A DNA stretch of 64,000 bases. Origin: Microbacterium sp. CBA3102 (lineage in GTDB: Bacteria; Actinomycetota; Actinomycetes; Actinomycetales; Microbacteriaceae). Every line of letters starts with the position of its first letter. Within the stretch, counting starts at the first letter, position 1. The notes under the pieces are model-generated. The model made no database searches and was not told the origin of the DNA. It worked only from the letters and a program-made list of their open reading frames with translations. This document shows positions 32,935-41,846 of the stretch, one piece after another. The DNA lies in NCBI RefSeq assembly GCF_007954505.1, contig NZ_CP042412.1:1860001-1924000 (forward strand). The letters are read 5' to 3'. Position numbers and translations under genes: made by a program.

Positions 32935-33879
32935 GTGACCACCGTCGACCCCACGCTGCCGCTGTCGCCCTATCGGGAGATCGGACGCGCGGAGTGGGCG
33001 CGTCTCGCCGCCGGGCTCGATCAGCCGCTCACCGAGACCGAGGTCGTCGAACTCCGCGGTATCGGGGATCGTCTGTCCCTCACCGAGGTGCGCGAGGTGT
33101 ACCTGCCGCTGAGTCGTCTGCTCAGCCTGTACGCGACGGCGACGAAGCGTCTGGGCGCCGCCACCTCGTCGTTCCTGCAGGAGGACGACACGACGACGCC
33201 GTTCGTCGTCGGCGTCGCGGGCTCGGTCGCGGTCGGCAAGTCGACGATCGCCCGTCTGCTGCGCGAGCTGATGAGCCGCTGGCCCGGCACCCCGCGAGTG
33301 GAGCTGGTCACCACCGATGGCTTCCTCTATCCGAACGCCGAGCTCGAACGCCGCGGCATCATGGACCGCAAGGGCTTCCCGGAGTCGTACGACCGGCGTG
33401 CGCTGATCGAGTTCCTGACCGAGGTGAAGAGCGGGGCCACCGAAGTGCGCGCGCCCTTCTACTCCCACATGCGCTACGACATCGTCCCCGACGCGAACGT
33501 CGTGGTGCGTCGCCCCGACGTCGTGATCGTCGAGGGGCTGAACGTGCTGCAGCCGCCGCCCGCCCCGAACGACGTCGCAGTGAGCGATTTGTTCGATTTC
33601 TCGATCTTCGTCGATGCCGAGACCTCGCACATCGAGAAGTGGTACGTCGATCGCTTCCTCGCTCTGCGGCAGGCGGCGTTCAGCAACCCCTCGTCCTATT
33701 TCAACGTGTTCGCCCATCTCACCGATGAGGAGGCGATCACGACCGCCCTCGGGTATTGGAACGAGATCAACATGCCCAACCTCGTCGAGAACGTGATGCC
33801 CACGCGACACCGGGCGCGACTCGTGCTGCGCAAGGGCGCCGACCATGACGTCGAGAGCGTGCTGCTGCGCAAGCTCTGA
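32935..33879 (+). CDS. coaA: Type I pantothenate kinase
   Basis: 314 residues with P-loop GSVAVGKST (Lys102), TTDGFLYPN and the conserved [19 protein letters not shown] and FNVFAHL segments of CoaA. It performs the first, CoA-feedback-controlled step of coenzyme A synthesis. GTG 32935 lies 7 nt after TACGAT, so the transcript is probably leaderless. Confidence 0.96.
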   Translation: MTTVDPTLPLSPYREIGRAEWARLAAGLDQPLTETEVVELRGIGDRLSLTEVREVYLPLSRLLSLYATATKRLGAATSSFLQEDDTTTPFVVGVAGSVAVGKSTIARLLRELMSRWPGTPRVELVTTDGFLYPNAELERRGIMDRKGFPESYDRRALIEFLTEVKSGATEVRAPFYSHMRYDIVPDANVVVRRPDVVIVEGLNVLQPPPAPNDVAVSDLFDFSIFVDAETSHIEKWYVDRFLALRQAAFSNPSSYFNVFAHLTDEEAITTALGYWNEINMPNLVENVMPTRHRARLVLRKGADHDVESVLLRKL

Positions 33880-33942
33880 GGAGCACGCCGACCGAAATAT
33901 TGTTCGGACGACTCGCAAAAATCCCGGCTTACTCTTGTTCGC

Positions 33943-35790
33943 ATGTGTGGAATCGTCGGATACGTGGGCCCGCGCCCCAGCCAGGACATCCTTCTTGCCG
34001 GCCTCGCCCGCCTCGAGTACCGCGGCTATGACTCCGCGGGCGTCGCCGTGATCGACGGTGACGGATCCCTCGGCATGCGGAAGAAGGCGGGCAAGCTCGC
34101 GAAGCTGCGCGACTCGCTTGCCGACGCGCCGCTCCCCGACGGGTCGACCGGTATCGGTCACACGCGCTGGGCGACGCACGGCGGACCGACCGACGTCAAC
34201 GCCCACCCGCACCTGGCGGACGACGACAGGCTCGCCGTCATCCACAACGGCATCATCGAGAACTTCTCGGCCCTGCGTGAAGAGCTGATCGCCGACGGTG
34301 TGGTGTTCCGCAGCGAGACCGACACCGAGGTCGCAGCCGCCCTGCTCGGGCGTGAGTACGCCGGCAACGGCGGAGACCTGCAGCTCGCCTTCCGCAACGT
34401 CGTGAACCGCCTCGAGGGGGCGTTCACGCTTCTCGCGATGCACCAGGACCACCCGGGCCTCGTGGTCGGCGCCCGCCGCAACTCGCCGCTCGTGATCGGT
34501 CTCGGCGAGGGCGAGAACTTCCTCGGCTCCGACGTGGCCGCCTTCATCGAGCACACGCGCAAGGCCTTGGCGATCGGCCAGGACCAGATCGTCTCGATCA
34601 CCCCCGACTCCATCAGCGTCATCGACTTCGCCGGCACCCCGGTCGAGCCCGAGCCCTTCGACGTCTCGTGGGACGCCGCCGCCGCCGAGAAGGGCGGATG
34701 GTCGAGCTTCATGGCCAAGGAGGTCTCCGAGCAGCCCGAGGCCGTGGCGAACACGATCCGCGGCCGCATCCAGGACGGCCAGGTCGTCATCCCCGAGCTC
34801 GACGGCCTCGACGACCTCTTCACCGGGATCAACCGCGTCATCATCACCGCGTGCGGCACGGCTTCGTATGCGGCCCTCGTCGGCAAGTATGCGATCGAGC
34901 AGTGGGCGCGCGTCGCGGTCGACGTCGAGCTCGCGCACGAGTTCCGCTACCGCGATCCGGTGATCGGCGCCGACACCCTCGTCGTGTCGATCAGTCAGTC
35001 GGGCGAGACCATGGACACCCTGATGGCCGTGAAGTACGCCCGGGAGCGAGGCGCCCGCACGCTCTCGATCTGCAACACCCAGGGTGCGACCATCCCGCGC
35101 GAGTCGGACGCCGTCGTCTACACCCACGCCGGCCCCGAGGTCGCGGTCGCCTCGACCAAGGCGTTCTCGGCGCAGATCACCGCCCTGCTGCTGCTCGGCC
35201 TGCACATGGGGCGCGTGCGCGGCACCGTGGCCGACGCCTCGACCGACGTCGCGGAACTCACCGAGCTGCCCGCGAAGATCGCCGAGGTCCTCGAGAGCGA
35301 GCAGGAGCACGTCACCCAGCTCGCCGGATGGATGGCCGACACCCGCTCGGTGCTGTTCCTCGGTCGCCACGTCGGCTTCCCGATCGCCCTCGAAGGTGCG
35401 CTCAAGCTCAAGGAGATCTCCTACATCCACGCGGAGGGCTTCGCCGCGGGCGAGCTCAAGCACGGTCCGATCGCTCTGATCGAGCCGGGGCAGCCCGTGT
35501 TCGTGCTGGTGCCGTCCCCGCGTCACTCCGCGCTCGTGCACTCGAAGGTCGTCTCGAACATCCAGGAGATCCGTGCTCGCGGTGCCCGGGTGATCGTGGT
35601 GGCCGAAGAGGGCGATGCGGCCGTGCTGCCGTTCGCCGACGAGGTCATCCACATCCCGCTCGCCGGAGCGATGTTCGAGCCGCTGCTCTCGGTCGTGCCG
35701 CTGCAGATCTTCGCGATGGCGCTCGCGACCGCGAAGGGCCTGGACGTGGACCAGCCCCGAAACCTCGCGAAGTCCGTCACCGTCGAGTAA
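33943..35790 (+). CDS. glmS: Glutamine-fructose-6-phosphate aminotransferase GlmS
   Basis: 615 residues: an N-terminal glutaminase domain with Cys2 nucleophile (MCGIVGYVG) and a C-terminal tandem SIS isomerase domain (ISQSGETMDTLMA, FLGRHVGFPIALEGALKLKE), ending NLAKSVTVE as is usual. It makes glucosamine-6-phosphate. TACTCT stands 7 nt before ATG, so no leader and no glmS ribozyme is possible, unlike in firmicutes. Confidence 0.97.
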   Translation: MCGIVGYVGPRPSQDILLAGLARLEYRGYDSAGVAVIDGDGSLGMRKKAGKLAKLRDSLADAPLPDGSTGIGHTRWATHGGPTDVNAHPHLADDDRLAVIHNGIIENFSALREELIADGVVFRSETDTEVAAALLGREYAGNGGDLQLAFRNVVNRLEGAFTLLAMHQDHPGLVVGARRNSPLVIGLGEGENFLGSDVAAFIEHTRKALAIGQDQIVSITPDSISVIDFAGTPVEPEPFDVSWDAAAAEKGGWSSFMAKEVSEQPEAVANTIRGRIQDGQVVIPELDGLDDLFTGINRVIITACGTASYAALVGKYAIEQWARVAVDVELAHEFRYRDPVIGADTLVVSISQSGETMDTLMAVKYARERGARTLSICNTQGATIPRESDAVVYTHAGPEVAVASTKAFSAQITALLLLGLHMGRVRGTVADASTDVAELTELPAKIAEVLESEQEHVTQLAGWMADTRSVLFLGRHVGFPIALEGALKLKEISYIHAEGFAAGELKHGPIALIEPGQPVFVLVPSPRHSALVHSKVVSNIQEIRARGARVIVVAEEGDAAVLPFADEVIHIPLAGAMFEPLLSVVPLQIFAMALATAKGLDVDQPRNLAKSVTVE

Positions 35791-35806
35791 GACCGTCTTC
35801 GAATCA

Positions 35807-35847
35807 CGCGAATGGCTCCGTTTCCACCGGAAACGGAGCCATTCGCG
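35807..35847. terminator. Perfect 19-bp hairpin after glmS
   Basis: Arms 35807-35825 and 35829-35847 are perfectly complementary with a 3-nt ACC loop. There is no U-tract. It lies 17 nt after glmS and 26 nt before the acpS promoter, so it probably works as a U-less terminator. Such an exact long palindrome may also be a dispersed repeat. Confidence 0.7.
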
Positions 35848-35884
35848 CGACATCAACCGGATGCATGCTCGATAGGCTGAACGG

Positions 35885-36244
35885 ATGATCATCGGCACCG
35901 GCATCGACCTCGTGGACATCCCGCGGTTCGAGCGCACGATGACCCGGACCCCCCGCCTCCTGGAGCGGCTCTTCGCCCCGTCGGAGCGCCCGCTGCGTCT
36001 TCCTTCCCTCGCGGCGAGGTATGCGGCCAAAGAGGCGCTGATCAAAGCACTCGGCGGCTCGGATGGGGTGCACTGGACCGAGATCGAGATCGCCTCGGAG
36101 GCGTCGGGTCGTCCGCACTTCGTCCTCTCCGGCTCGACGGCCGCGGTCGTCGAGGAGCGCGGCATCCGCACCCTGCATCTGACTCTCACCCACGACGCGG
36201 GCCTCGCTGCCGCGTTCGTCGTCGCAGAAGGAGCGCCGCTGTGA
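35885..36244 (+). CDS. acpS: Holo-[acyl-carrier-protein] synthase
   Basis: 119 residues with Asp8 (GTGIDLVDIPRFE) and YAAKEALIKALG, the Mg2+ and CoA site of AcpS. It transfers 4'-phosphopantetheine from CoA to acyl carrier protein. TAGGCT (35873-35878) is 6 nt before ATG, again leaderless. The end overlaps alr by 4 nt. Confidence 0.95.
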   Translation: MIIGTGIDLVDIPRFERTMTRTPRLLERLFAPSERPLRLPSLAARYAAKEALIKALGGSDGVHWTEIEIASEASGRPHFVLSGSTAAVVEERGIRTLHLTLTHDAGLAAAFVVAEGAPL

Positions 36245-37347
36245 CCGTCCCGTTCCGTGAGGCGACCATCGACCTCGATGCCGTCGCCGACAATGTGCGG
36301 CACTTCCGCCGCCTCACCGGCGTCGAGGTGATCGCGGTCGTCAAGGCCGGCGCCTACGGACACGGTGCTGCCGCGACCGCTGTCGCCGCGCTCTCCGCCG
36401 GAGCGACACGCCTCGGCGTCGCCGAGATCCCCGAGGCCCTCGAACTGCGCAGGCAGGGCGTGCACGCGCCGATCATGGCCTGGCTGCACGCGCCGGGCGA
36501 GCGGTTCGAGCACGCCGCGGCCCAAGACGTGGAGATCGGTGTCTCCTCCTTCGATCAGCTCGAGGCCGCCGCTGCCGCTGCCGCCGTCGACCGTCCGGTC
36601 GGGGTGCACCTCAAGTTCGAGACGGGGCTGTCGCGCAACGGCATCGCTCCGGCCGACTGGGGGCGGGTGCTGGCCGAGGCCGCGCGTCTGGAGCGGATCG
36701 GACGACTGCGTATCGTCGGCCTCTTCAGCCACCTCTCCAACACCTCCGCGGAGGACGACCGGGCTGCGCTGGCGAAGTTCGAGGAAGGTGTCGCCGCGGC
36801 CGCCTCTTTCGGTATCCGCCCCGAGATCCGGCACATCGCCGCCACCGCCGCAGCGATCGACCTGCCCGAGATGCGGCTCGATGCCGTGCGCATCGGCATC
36901 GGGCTCTTCGGCCTCTCGCCGTTCGACGACCGCAGCTCCGCCGAGCTCGGTCTGCGTCCGGCGATGACTCTGCGCGGAGCGATCGCCGCGGTCCGCCGGG
37001 TGCCCGCGGGCACGGGTGTCTCCTACGGCTACGCCCACCGCACGGATCGCGACACGACGCTGGTGCTGGTGCCCCTCGGATACGCCGACGGCGTGCCCCG
37101 GAACGCCTCGGGCAGGCTCCCCGTCTCGATCGGCGGACGGCGGTTCGTGAACGTCGGGAGGATCGCGATGGATCAGTTCGTCGTCGACGTCGGTGACACG
37201 CCGGTCTCGGTCGGGGACGAGGTGGTCCTGTTCGGCGATCCCACCCTCGGCGTGCCCTCGGCGGCGGACTGGGCCGCGGCCGCCGGAACCATCAACTACG
37301 AGATCGTCACGCGCATCGGTCCCCGGGTGCCGCGGAGGACGTCGTGA
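36241..37347 (+). CDS. alr: Alanine racemase
   Basis: 368 residues with the PLP lysine Lys35 in VVKAGAYGHG and the catalytic tyrosine region VSYGYAHR, on a fold-type III barrel plus C-terminal beta domain. It supplies D-alanine for peptidoglycan. GTG start inside the acpS stop; end overlaps tsaE. Confidence 0.96.
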   Translation: MTVPFREATIDLDAVADNVRHFRRLTGVEVIAVVKAGAYGHGAAATAVAALSAGATRLGVAEIPEALELRRQGVHAPIMAWLHAPGERFEHAAAQDVEIGVSSFDQLEAAAAAAAVDRPVGVHLKFETGLSRNGIAPADWGRVLAEAARLERIGRLRIVGLFSHLSNTSAEDDRAALAKFEEGVAAAASFGIRPEIRHIAATAAAIDLPEMRLDAVRIGIGLFGLSPFDDRSSAELGLRPAMTLRGAIAAVRRVPAGTGVSYGYAHRTDRDTTLVLVPLGYADGVPRNASGRLPVSIGGRRFVNVGRIAMDQFVVDVGDTPVSVGDEVVLFGDPTLGVPSAADWAAAAGTINYEIVTRIGPRVPRRTS

Positions 37348-37841
37348 GCGTGGACCCCGCTTTCCTCGGCAGACGGGAGATCGCGACGTCCGAGGAGATG
37401 GAGCAGCTCGGCTTCCGGATCGGTGAGCAGCTGGAGGCGGGCGACCTGCTCATCCTCACCGGACCGCTGGGCGCCGGGAAGACGACGTTCACCCGTGGTC
37501 TCGCCGAAGGGCTCGGTGTGCGCGGACCCGTGCAGAGTCCGACCTTCGTGATCGCCCGCACCCACCCCTCGCTGGTCGGGCGTGCGCCGCTCGTGCACGT
37601 CGACGCGTACCGACTCGGATCGGCGGCGGAACTCGAGGACCTCGACCTCGACCTCGAGCGCTCGGTGGTGGTGATCGAGTGGGGGAGGGGGATGGCCGAG
37701 GATCTCGCGGACGCGTGGTGGGACATCGAGCTCGAGCGACCGGTCGGCGTCTCCGAACTCGACTCCGGGGAACTCGACCCCTCGGATCTCGATGCGGATG
37801 CCCCACGGATCGTGACCATCGTGCGCGAGGAGACCCCATGA
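37344..37841 (+). CDS. tsaE: tRNA threonylcarbamoyladenosine biosynthesis ATPase TsaE
   Basis: 165 residues with Walker A GPLGAGKTT (Lys46), SPTFVIAR and HVDAYRL typical of TsaE, which drives the TsaB-TsaD complex that makes t6A37 in tRNA. Its usual partner tsaB does not follow; instead its stop overlaps a response-regulator gene (ATGA). The C-terminal 35 residues are acidic and variable. Confidence 0.93.
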   Translation: MSVDPAFLGRREIATSEEMEQLGFRIGEQLEAGDLLILTGPLGAGKTTFTRGLAEGLGVRGPVQSPTFVIARTHPSLVGRAPLVHVDAYRLGSAAELEDLDLDLERSVVVIEWGRGMAEDLADAWWDIELERPVGVSELDSGELDPSDLDADAPRIVTIVREETP

Positions 37842-38638
37842 GTGCGGCGACGTCCCCCCTCGTCGCCGTGATCATCGATGACGACCCGGGCGTCCGCTCG
37901 CTCCTGGACGAGGTGTTCCTGGCCGCCGGCTTCGAGACCTTCCTCGCAGGTTCCGGCCCGGACGGGATCGCGGCCGTCGAGCAGCATCGCCCGGTGATCA
38001 CCACCCTCGACATCAACCTGCCGGGGATCGACGGCTTCGAGGTCGCGCGACGGATCCGGCAGGTCAGCGACACCTTCATCATCATGCTCTCGGCCCTGTC
38101 GGACGAGTCCGATGTGGTCCTCGGTCTGACCTCCGGAGCGGACGAGTACCTCGTGAAGCCGTTCCGGCCCCGTGAGCTGCGTGCGCGCATCCAGGCCCTG
38201 CTGAGGCGCCCGCACCCCGCGGCCCCGCCGCCGACCACCGAGTCACGCCCAGCGACTGCAAACGAGCCGTCCACCGACGGTGCGACGGTGCTGACGTGGC
38301 GGGGCCGGGTGCATCGCGACCTCAGCCTCGATCTGGACACACGGCTGGTGCTCGTCGGCCAGAAGCGCATAGATCTCACCCCCACGGAGTTCGACCTGCT
38401 CGCGGCGATCCTCGAGGCGAACATCCGGGTGTCCAGCAAAGCGGAGCTCGCGCGCGGACTGCGGGGAGCGCCACCGGGGTCGAACGATTACGTGAGCGAA
38501 CCCGACAAGCGGGCGATCGAGACCCACATCGCGAATCTGCGGCGGAAGCTGGGTGACAGCTCGGCGAACCCGCGCTACATCGAGACCGTGCGCGGAGTCG
38601 GTTACCGCTTGACTTCCGCTGATGACACGGGAGGCTGA
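37838..38638 (+). CDS. OmpR/PhoB-type response regulator
   Basis: 266 residues: a receiver domain with phosphorylation site Asp58 (TLDINLPG) and LVKPFRPRELRARI, a Pro-rich linker, and a winged-helix effector (LTPTEFDLLAAIL ... ANLRRKLGD ... VRGVGYRL). ATG 37838 overlaps the tsaE stop. The histidine kinase 200 nt downstream is its presumed partner, and the location suggests control of motility or envelope genes (inference). Confidence 0.92.
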   Translation: MSAATSPLVAVIIDDDPGVRSLLDEVFLAAGFETFLAGSGPDGIAAVEQHRPVITTLDINLPGIDGFEVARRIRQVSDTFIIMLSALSDESDVVLGLTSGADEYLVKPFRPRELRARIQALLRRPHPAAPPPTTESRPATANEPSTDGATVLTWRGRVHRDLSLDLDTRLVLVGQKRIDLTPTEFDLLAAILEANIRVSSKAELARGLRGAPPGSNDYVSEPDKRAIETHIANLRRKLGDSSANPRYIETVRGVGYRLTSADDTGG

Positions 38639-38645
38639 ACCGGGG

Positions 38646-38675
38646 CGGGGCCGCGGCTCCCCAGCCGCGGCCCCG
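38646..38675 (+). terminator. Terminator-like hairpin after the response regulator
   Basis: A perfect 13-bp GC stem (38646-38658 / 38663-38675) with a CCCC loop, no U-tract. The remaining 170 nt before the kinase gene contain a short imperfect CGCCTGCG/CGTCTGCG repeat and nothing else I can name. Confidence 0.6.
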
Positions 38676-38844
38676 GCGCCTGCGAATCCCCACTCGCGTG
38701 GCCCCGGCGTCTGCGTTGTTCCCCAGTCGCAGTATCGGCCCCACTCAGAATGCTAGGGGTGCACGGCCGCCTGAAGAGCGGGCTCGACGGATCTTTGAGT
38801 AATCTTGCGGGAAACCTGAGCTTCGAGCGGAAAGGCGAGCGTCG

Positions 38845-40443
38845 ATGATCCGCACCGTGTCGATCTGGCGCTGGCAACTGGTCTTCACCGGCAGTGTGGT
38901 CGCGATCGTCGTGATGGTCACGGCCTTCAAACCAGAGACTTTCGCCAACACCTTGGTCGTCGCGGGGGCCGTGCTCGTCCTCGTCACCAGCGTGCTCACG
39001 CTGGCCGTGCCGTGGCACCGTCTGCCGCGCTCCGCCGCCGCCGTCGTGCCACTCCTGGATGCGCTCGCGATCGGCTTCACCACCAATGCGCCGGGCCTCC
39101 GCCTGGGGTTCCTGTGGGTCTTCCCCATCGTCTGGCTGGCCACGTACTTCACCCTGCCGTGGGTGTTCGGCGGCATCGTCTTCATCAGCGCCACCCTCGT
39201 GCTCTTCGCCGAGCAGAGCGGCTCGCCGGCGGACATCCTGCTGCGACTCCTCACGCTCGTCATCACCCTGGGGTTCCTCGGCGTGACGGTGCGGATCGGT
39301 GCGCAGCGCTCTCGGGCGGCGCGGCGGCTTCTGCAACGTCGTTCCGAGCAGGTCAATCGTGCCGCGGTGCGAGCGGAGGCGAATCAGCGGCGGGTGATCC
39401 AGATCGTCGACGCTCTGAGCGTCGCCCTCGTCGTCGTCACGGCGGGAGGGCGCATCCTGCAGATGAACGACGCGTACCGTGCGCTCTACGGCCGCGACCG
39501 CTTCGGCGCGGAGCTCTCCACGGCCGCCGTCGAGTACGACACCCGACGGGGCGTCGCGCTGCCCCCCTCCCGCACCTGCCTCGCCCGCGCCGCCGGCGGA
39601 GAGAAACTCGATGCCGAGCGCGTATGGCTGTTCGATGGCGCGGGACAATGGCGGGCCCTCGAGGTGAGCACGCAGCCGATGGCCAGCGCCGGCGAGGGCG
39701 AGGCGATCACGCTGGTCGTGATCGACGACGTGACCGCGCGGCTCGAGGTCGACGAGGAACGCCGGGCCTTCAACGCCATGATCTCGCACGAGTTGCGCAA
39801 CCCCCTCACCGCGATCGTCGGCCACGTGGACCTGCTCCGTGAGCGCGAAGACCTGCCGGGGCGGGTGCCTGCACAGCTCGAGATCATCGCGAACGCGGGT
39901 GAGCGCATGCACGACCTGGTCACGAGCATCCTCCGGCAGACGAGTCACACCGCCCAGGATCCTTTCGAATCCGTGGATCTGCGTGAGGTCGTCGAATCGG
40001 CGGCGGCATCGTACGCTCCCGTCATCTCGAGCAACAGGCAGACGCTGCGGGTCGAAGGCGCCGAGAGCCTGGTCATCTCGGGCGACGCCTTCCGGCTGCG
40101 GCAGGTCGTCGACAACCTGCTCAGCAACGCCGCGAAGTACACCCCCGCGGGCGGACACATCGGTATCGACCTCGACACGGTGGCGGGCGACCAGGCGGTG
40201 GTCACGATCGCCGACGACGGATTCGGCATGGCGGCAGACGACGTCGCTCGCGTGTTCGAGCCCTACTTCCGCACCGACAGCGCCGTGCGCGCCGGCATCG
40301 GCGGCACCGGCCTCGGGATGGGCATCGTGCGGGAGATCGTCGCCGCGCATGAAGGCAGTATCGACATCGCCAGTGAGGTCGGTGTCGGCACCCGCGTGAC
40401 TCTGCGCTTCCCGCAGCGTCGAGTGATGGAGGCTCAGGTATGA
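38845..40443 (+). CDS. Membrane sensor histidine kinase with PAS domain
   Basis: 532 residues: five or six N-terminal transmembrane helices (about 10-150), a PAS-like segment (about 185-300, ALSVALVVVTAGGRILQMNDA), a HisKA dimer with His315 in ISHELRNPLTA, and a HATPase domain with DNLLSNAAKYTP and the GTGLGMGIV lid. The membrane-embedded sensor has almost no outer loops, so it likely senses membrane state or a lipophilic cue. It overlaps the next gene by 4 nt. Confidence 0.93.
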   Translation: MIRTVSIWRWQLVFTGSVVAIVVMVTAFKPETFANTLVVAGAVLVLVTSVLTLAVPWHRLPRSAAAVVPLLDALAIGFTTNAPGLRLGFLWVFPIVWLATYFTLPWVFGGIVFISATLVLFAEQSGSPADILLRLLTLVITLGFLGVTVRIGAQRSRAARRLLQRRSEQVNRAAVRAEANQRRVIQIVDALSVALVVVTAGGRILQMNDAYRALYGRDRFGAELSTAAVEYDTRRGVALPPSRTCLARAAGGEKLDAERVWLFDGAGQWRALEVSTQPMASAGEGEAITLVVIDDVTARLEVDEERRAFNAMISHELRNPLTAIVGHVDLLREREDLPGRVPAQLEIIANAGERMHDLVTSILRQTSHTAQDPFESVDLREVVESAAASYAPVISSNRQTLRVEGAESLVISGDAFRLRQVVDNLLSNAAKYTPAGGHIGIDLDTVAGDQAVVTIADDGFGMAADDVARVFEPYFRTDSAVRAGIGGTGLGMGIVREIVAAHEGSIDIASEVGVGTRVTLRFPQRRVMEAQV

Positions 40444-41594
40444 CCCCGCTCGTTCCCGTCAACCTCGACATCACGACCAGCATGGTCGCGGTCGTCACGG
40501 TGCTCACCGCGCTGGTGATCGGTCTGGGCACCCTCGCGCGCCCGAGCAGGGCGACCGTCACGTGGGGGGCGGCCTTCGGCCTGGGGATGCTCGGCGCCTA
40601 CCTCTGGCTCGCGGGGCAGCAGACGACCGAGACCAGGGCTCTGCTCGCCGCCGCCTCGGCCCTGCTGCTGTGCTTCGAGCCGTTGGTGTGGATCGGTCTG
40701 CGGATGCACTTCGGCCGCCGCGCCCGCTGGTGGCCGGTGATTGCCTTCCTCGTCATCGCGCCGACGCTGCTGGTGACGACGGCGGACAACCCGTGGTATC
40801 TGCCGTCGTTCCACCTCGTCTTCCTGGGCAGCGCCGTCTTCGGCGGGCTCGTGGCCTACGAGTTGCTCCGTGATCGCCCGGCCGCGAGGGACATCGTGCT
40901 CCCGCTGGTGCTCGCCTCCTGTGGACTGGTCGTGGTCGCGGTCGTGAGCACCGTGTCCGCACTGCTGTCGGGCGGGGCGGCGGTCGGAGCGCAACTGAGC
41001 GCGCTGCGCGGCATGAACGCCGTCGGAACCGTGGTGGTGAGCACCTGCGCCGCGTTCACCCTCGTCCTGATGGTGCGGGTGGAGTCGAAGAAGAGCGATG
41101 TCGGGGATTTCGTGGAGCGTGCGCGTCGTCGGCTCCGCAAGGCCGAAGCGCAGAACGACCTCCCGTGGTCGGTGCTCGACATCCGACTCGACGACCCCGC
41201 CGATCTCCGAGAGGCATCGACGGGTTCGGCGTTCGCGGCCATCGTCGATCGGTTCCACCAGGACATCCAGGAGGCCCTGCCCGCATCGGCCGACGCCGAC
41301 CGGGTGGAGGACGGTCGGGCGATCGTCGTGATCCGCGGGGGTGACGAGTCGGTCCGCCACCATCTGCGGGAGATCCTGACCCGGATCTCGGTGATCGACA
41401 GGGAGACGACGATGACCGGGATCCGGTCTTCGGCGAGCATCGGCTGGGCGACGGCTTCGGTCGTCGGATTCGACTTCGACCTGCTCGTCGCCACGGCGGA
41501 GCAGGCGGCCAGCCGAGCGCGGGCCGCGGGAGGCGACCAGTGGAAGCGGGCGGACGCCGCGGATCTGGCGCGGGTCGTGACCCCCGTCGACTAG
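40440..41594 (+). CDS. Membrane protein with degenerate GGDEF domain
   Basis: 384 residues: seven hydrophobic helices in the first 215 residues, then a domain with GGDEF-like order. It keeps SVLDIRLDDPADLREASTG (LDIDxFKxINDxxGH place) and the late ASIGWA, but the catalytic GGDEF position reads VEDGRA. RGGDES at 299-304 is one strand too late to be the signature. It is therefore probably catalytically dead and may bind or sense c-di-GMP or GTP. It lies between the kinase and the flagellar block, and overlaps csrA tail-to-tail. Confidence 0.7.
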   Translation: MTPLVPVNLDITTSMVAVVTVLTALVIGLGTLARPSRATVTWGAAFGLGMLGAYLWLAGQQTTETRALLAAASALLLCFEPLVWIGLRMHFGRRARWWPVIAFLVIAPTLLVTTADNPWYLPSFHLVFLGSAVFGGLVAYELLRDRPAARDIVLPLVLASCGLVVVAVVSTVSALLSGGAAVGAQLSALRGMNAVGTVVVSTCAAFTLVLMVRVESKKSDVGDFVERARRRLRKAEAQNDLPWSVLDIRLDDPADLREASTGSAFAAIVDRFHQDIQEALPASADADRVEDGRAIVVIRGGDESVRHHLREILTRISVIDRETTMTGIRSSASIGWATASVVGFDFDLLVATAEQAASRARAAGGDQWKRADAADLARVVTPVD

Positions 41595-41842
41595 GAGTCT
41601 CGGGACTCCCGGCCCCGGGCGAGGGCAGCGGCGATCGCGCCCTCCGCATCGGCGCCGGTCTCGGCCGCGGCCGACACGTTCTCGGCGACGACCGCCTCGA
41701 TGATCTCGGTGCGCTGGATGCGGGTCTCGCGCGGGGCCTTCACACCGATGCGCACGCTGTCGCCCTTGATCTCGAGCAGCGTGATCTCGATGTCGCCGTC
41801 GATGCGCACGCTCTCACCGATCCGCCTCGTCAAAACCAGCAT
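41591..41842 (-). CDS. csrA: Carbon storage regulator CsrA
   Basis: 83 residues: the canonical MLVLTRRIGESVRID start and the RNA-binding region APRETRIQR, plus a C-terminal Ala-rich extension of about 20 residues. CsrA binds GGA motifs in mRNA leaders and in Gram-positives often controls flagellin translation together with FliW. It closes the flagellar operon, 4 nt after flhA. Confidence 0.93.
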   Translation of the reverse strand: MLVLTRRIGESVRIDGDIEITLLEIKGDSVRIGVKAPRETRIQRTEIIEAVVAENVSAAAETGADAEGAIAAALARGRESRDS

Positions 41843-41846
41843 TCGT

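Noticed and set aside
33892..33907. CCGAA...TTCGG dyad before glmS as an operator
   Set aside because: Only 5-bp arms, inner bases off-axis, and the promoter spacing around it is unclear.
33880..33942. glmS ribozyme
   Set aside because: Only 63 nt separate coaA and glmS, and a -10 box 7 nt before ATG leaves no leader.
32644..37038. A 1,460-codon open frame on the minus strand across coaA, glmS, acpS and alr
   Set aside because: No domain, His/Asp/Arg-rich composition and perfect antisense to four certain genes; a GC shadow.
41331..41352. RGGDES read as the GGDEF catalytic motif
   Set aside because: By alignment it lies one strand too late; the true signature position reads VEDGRA.
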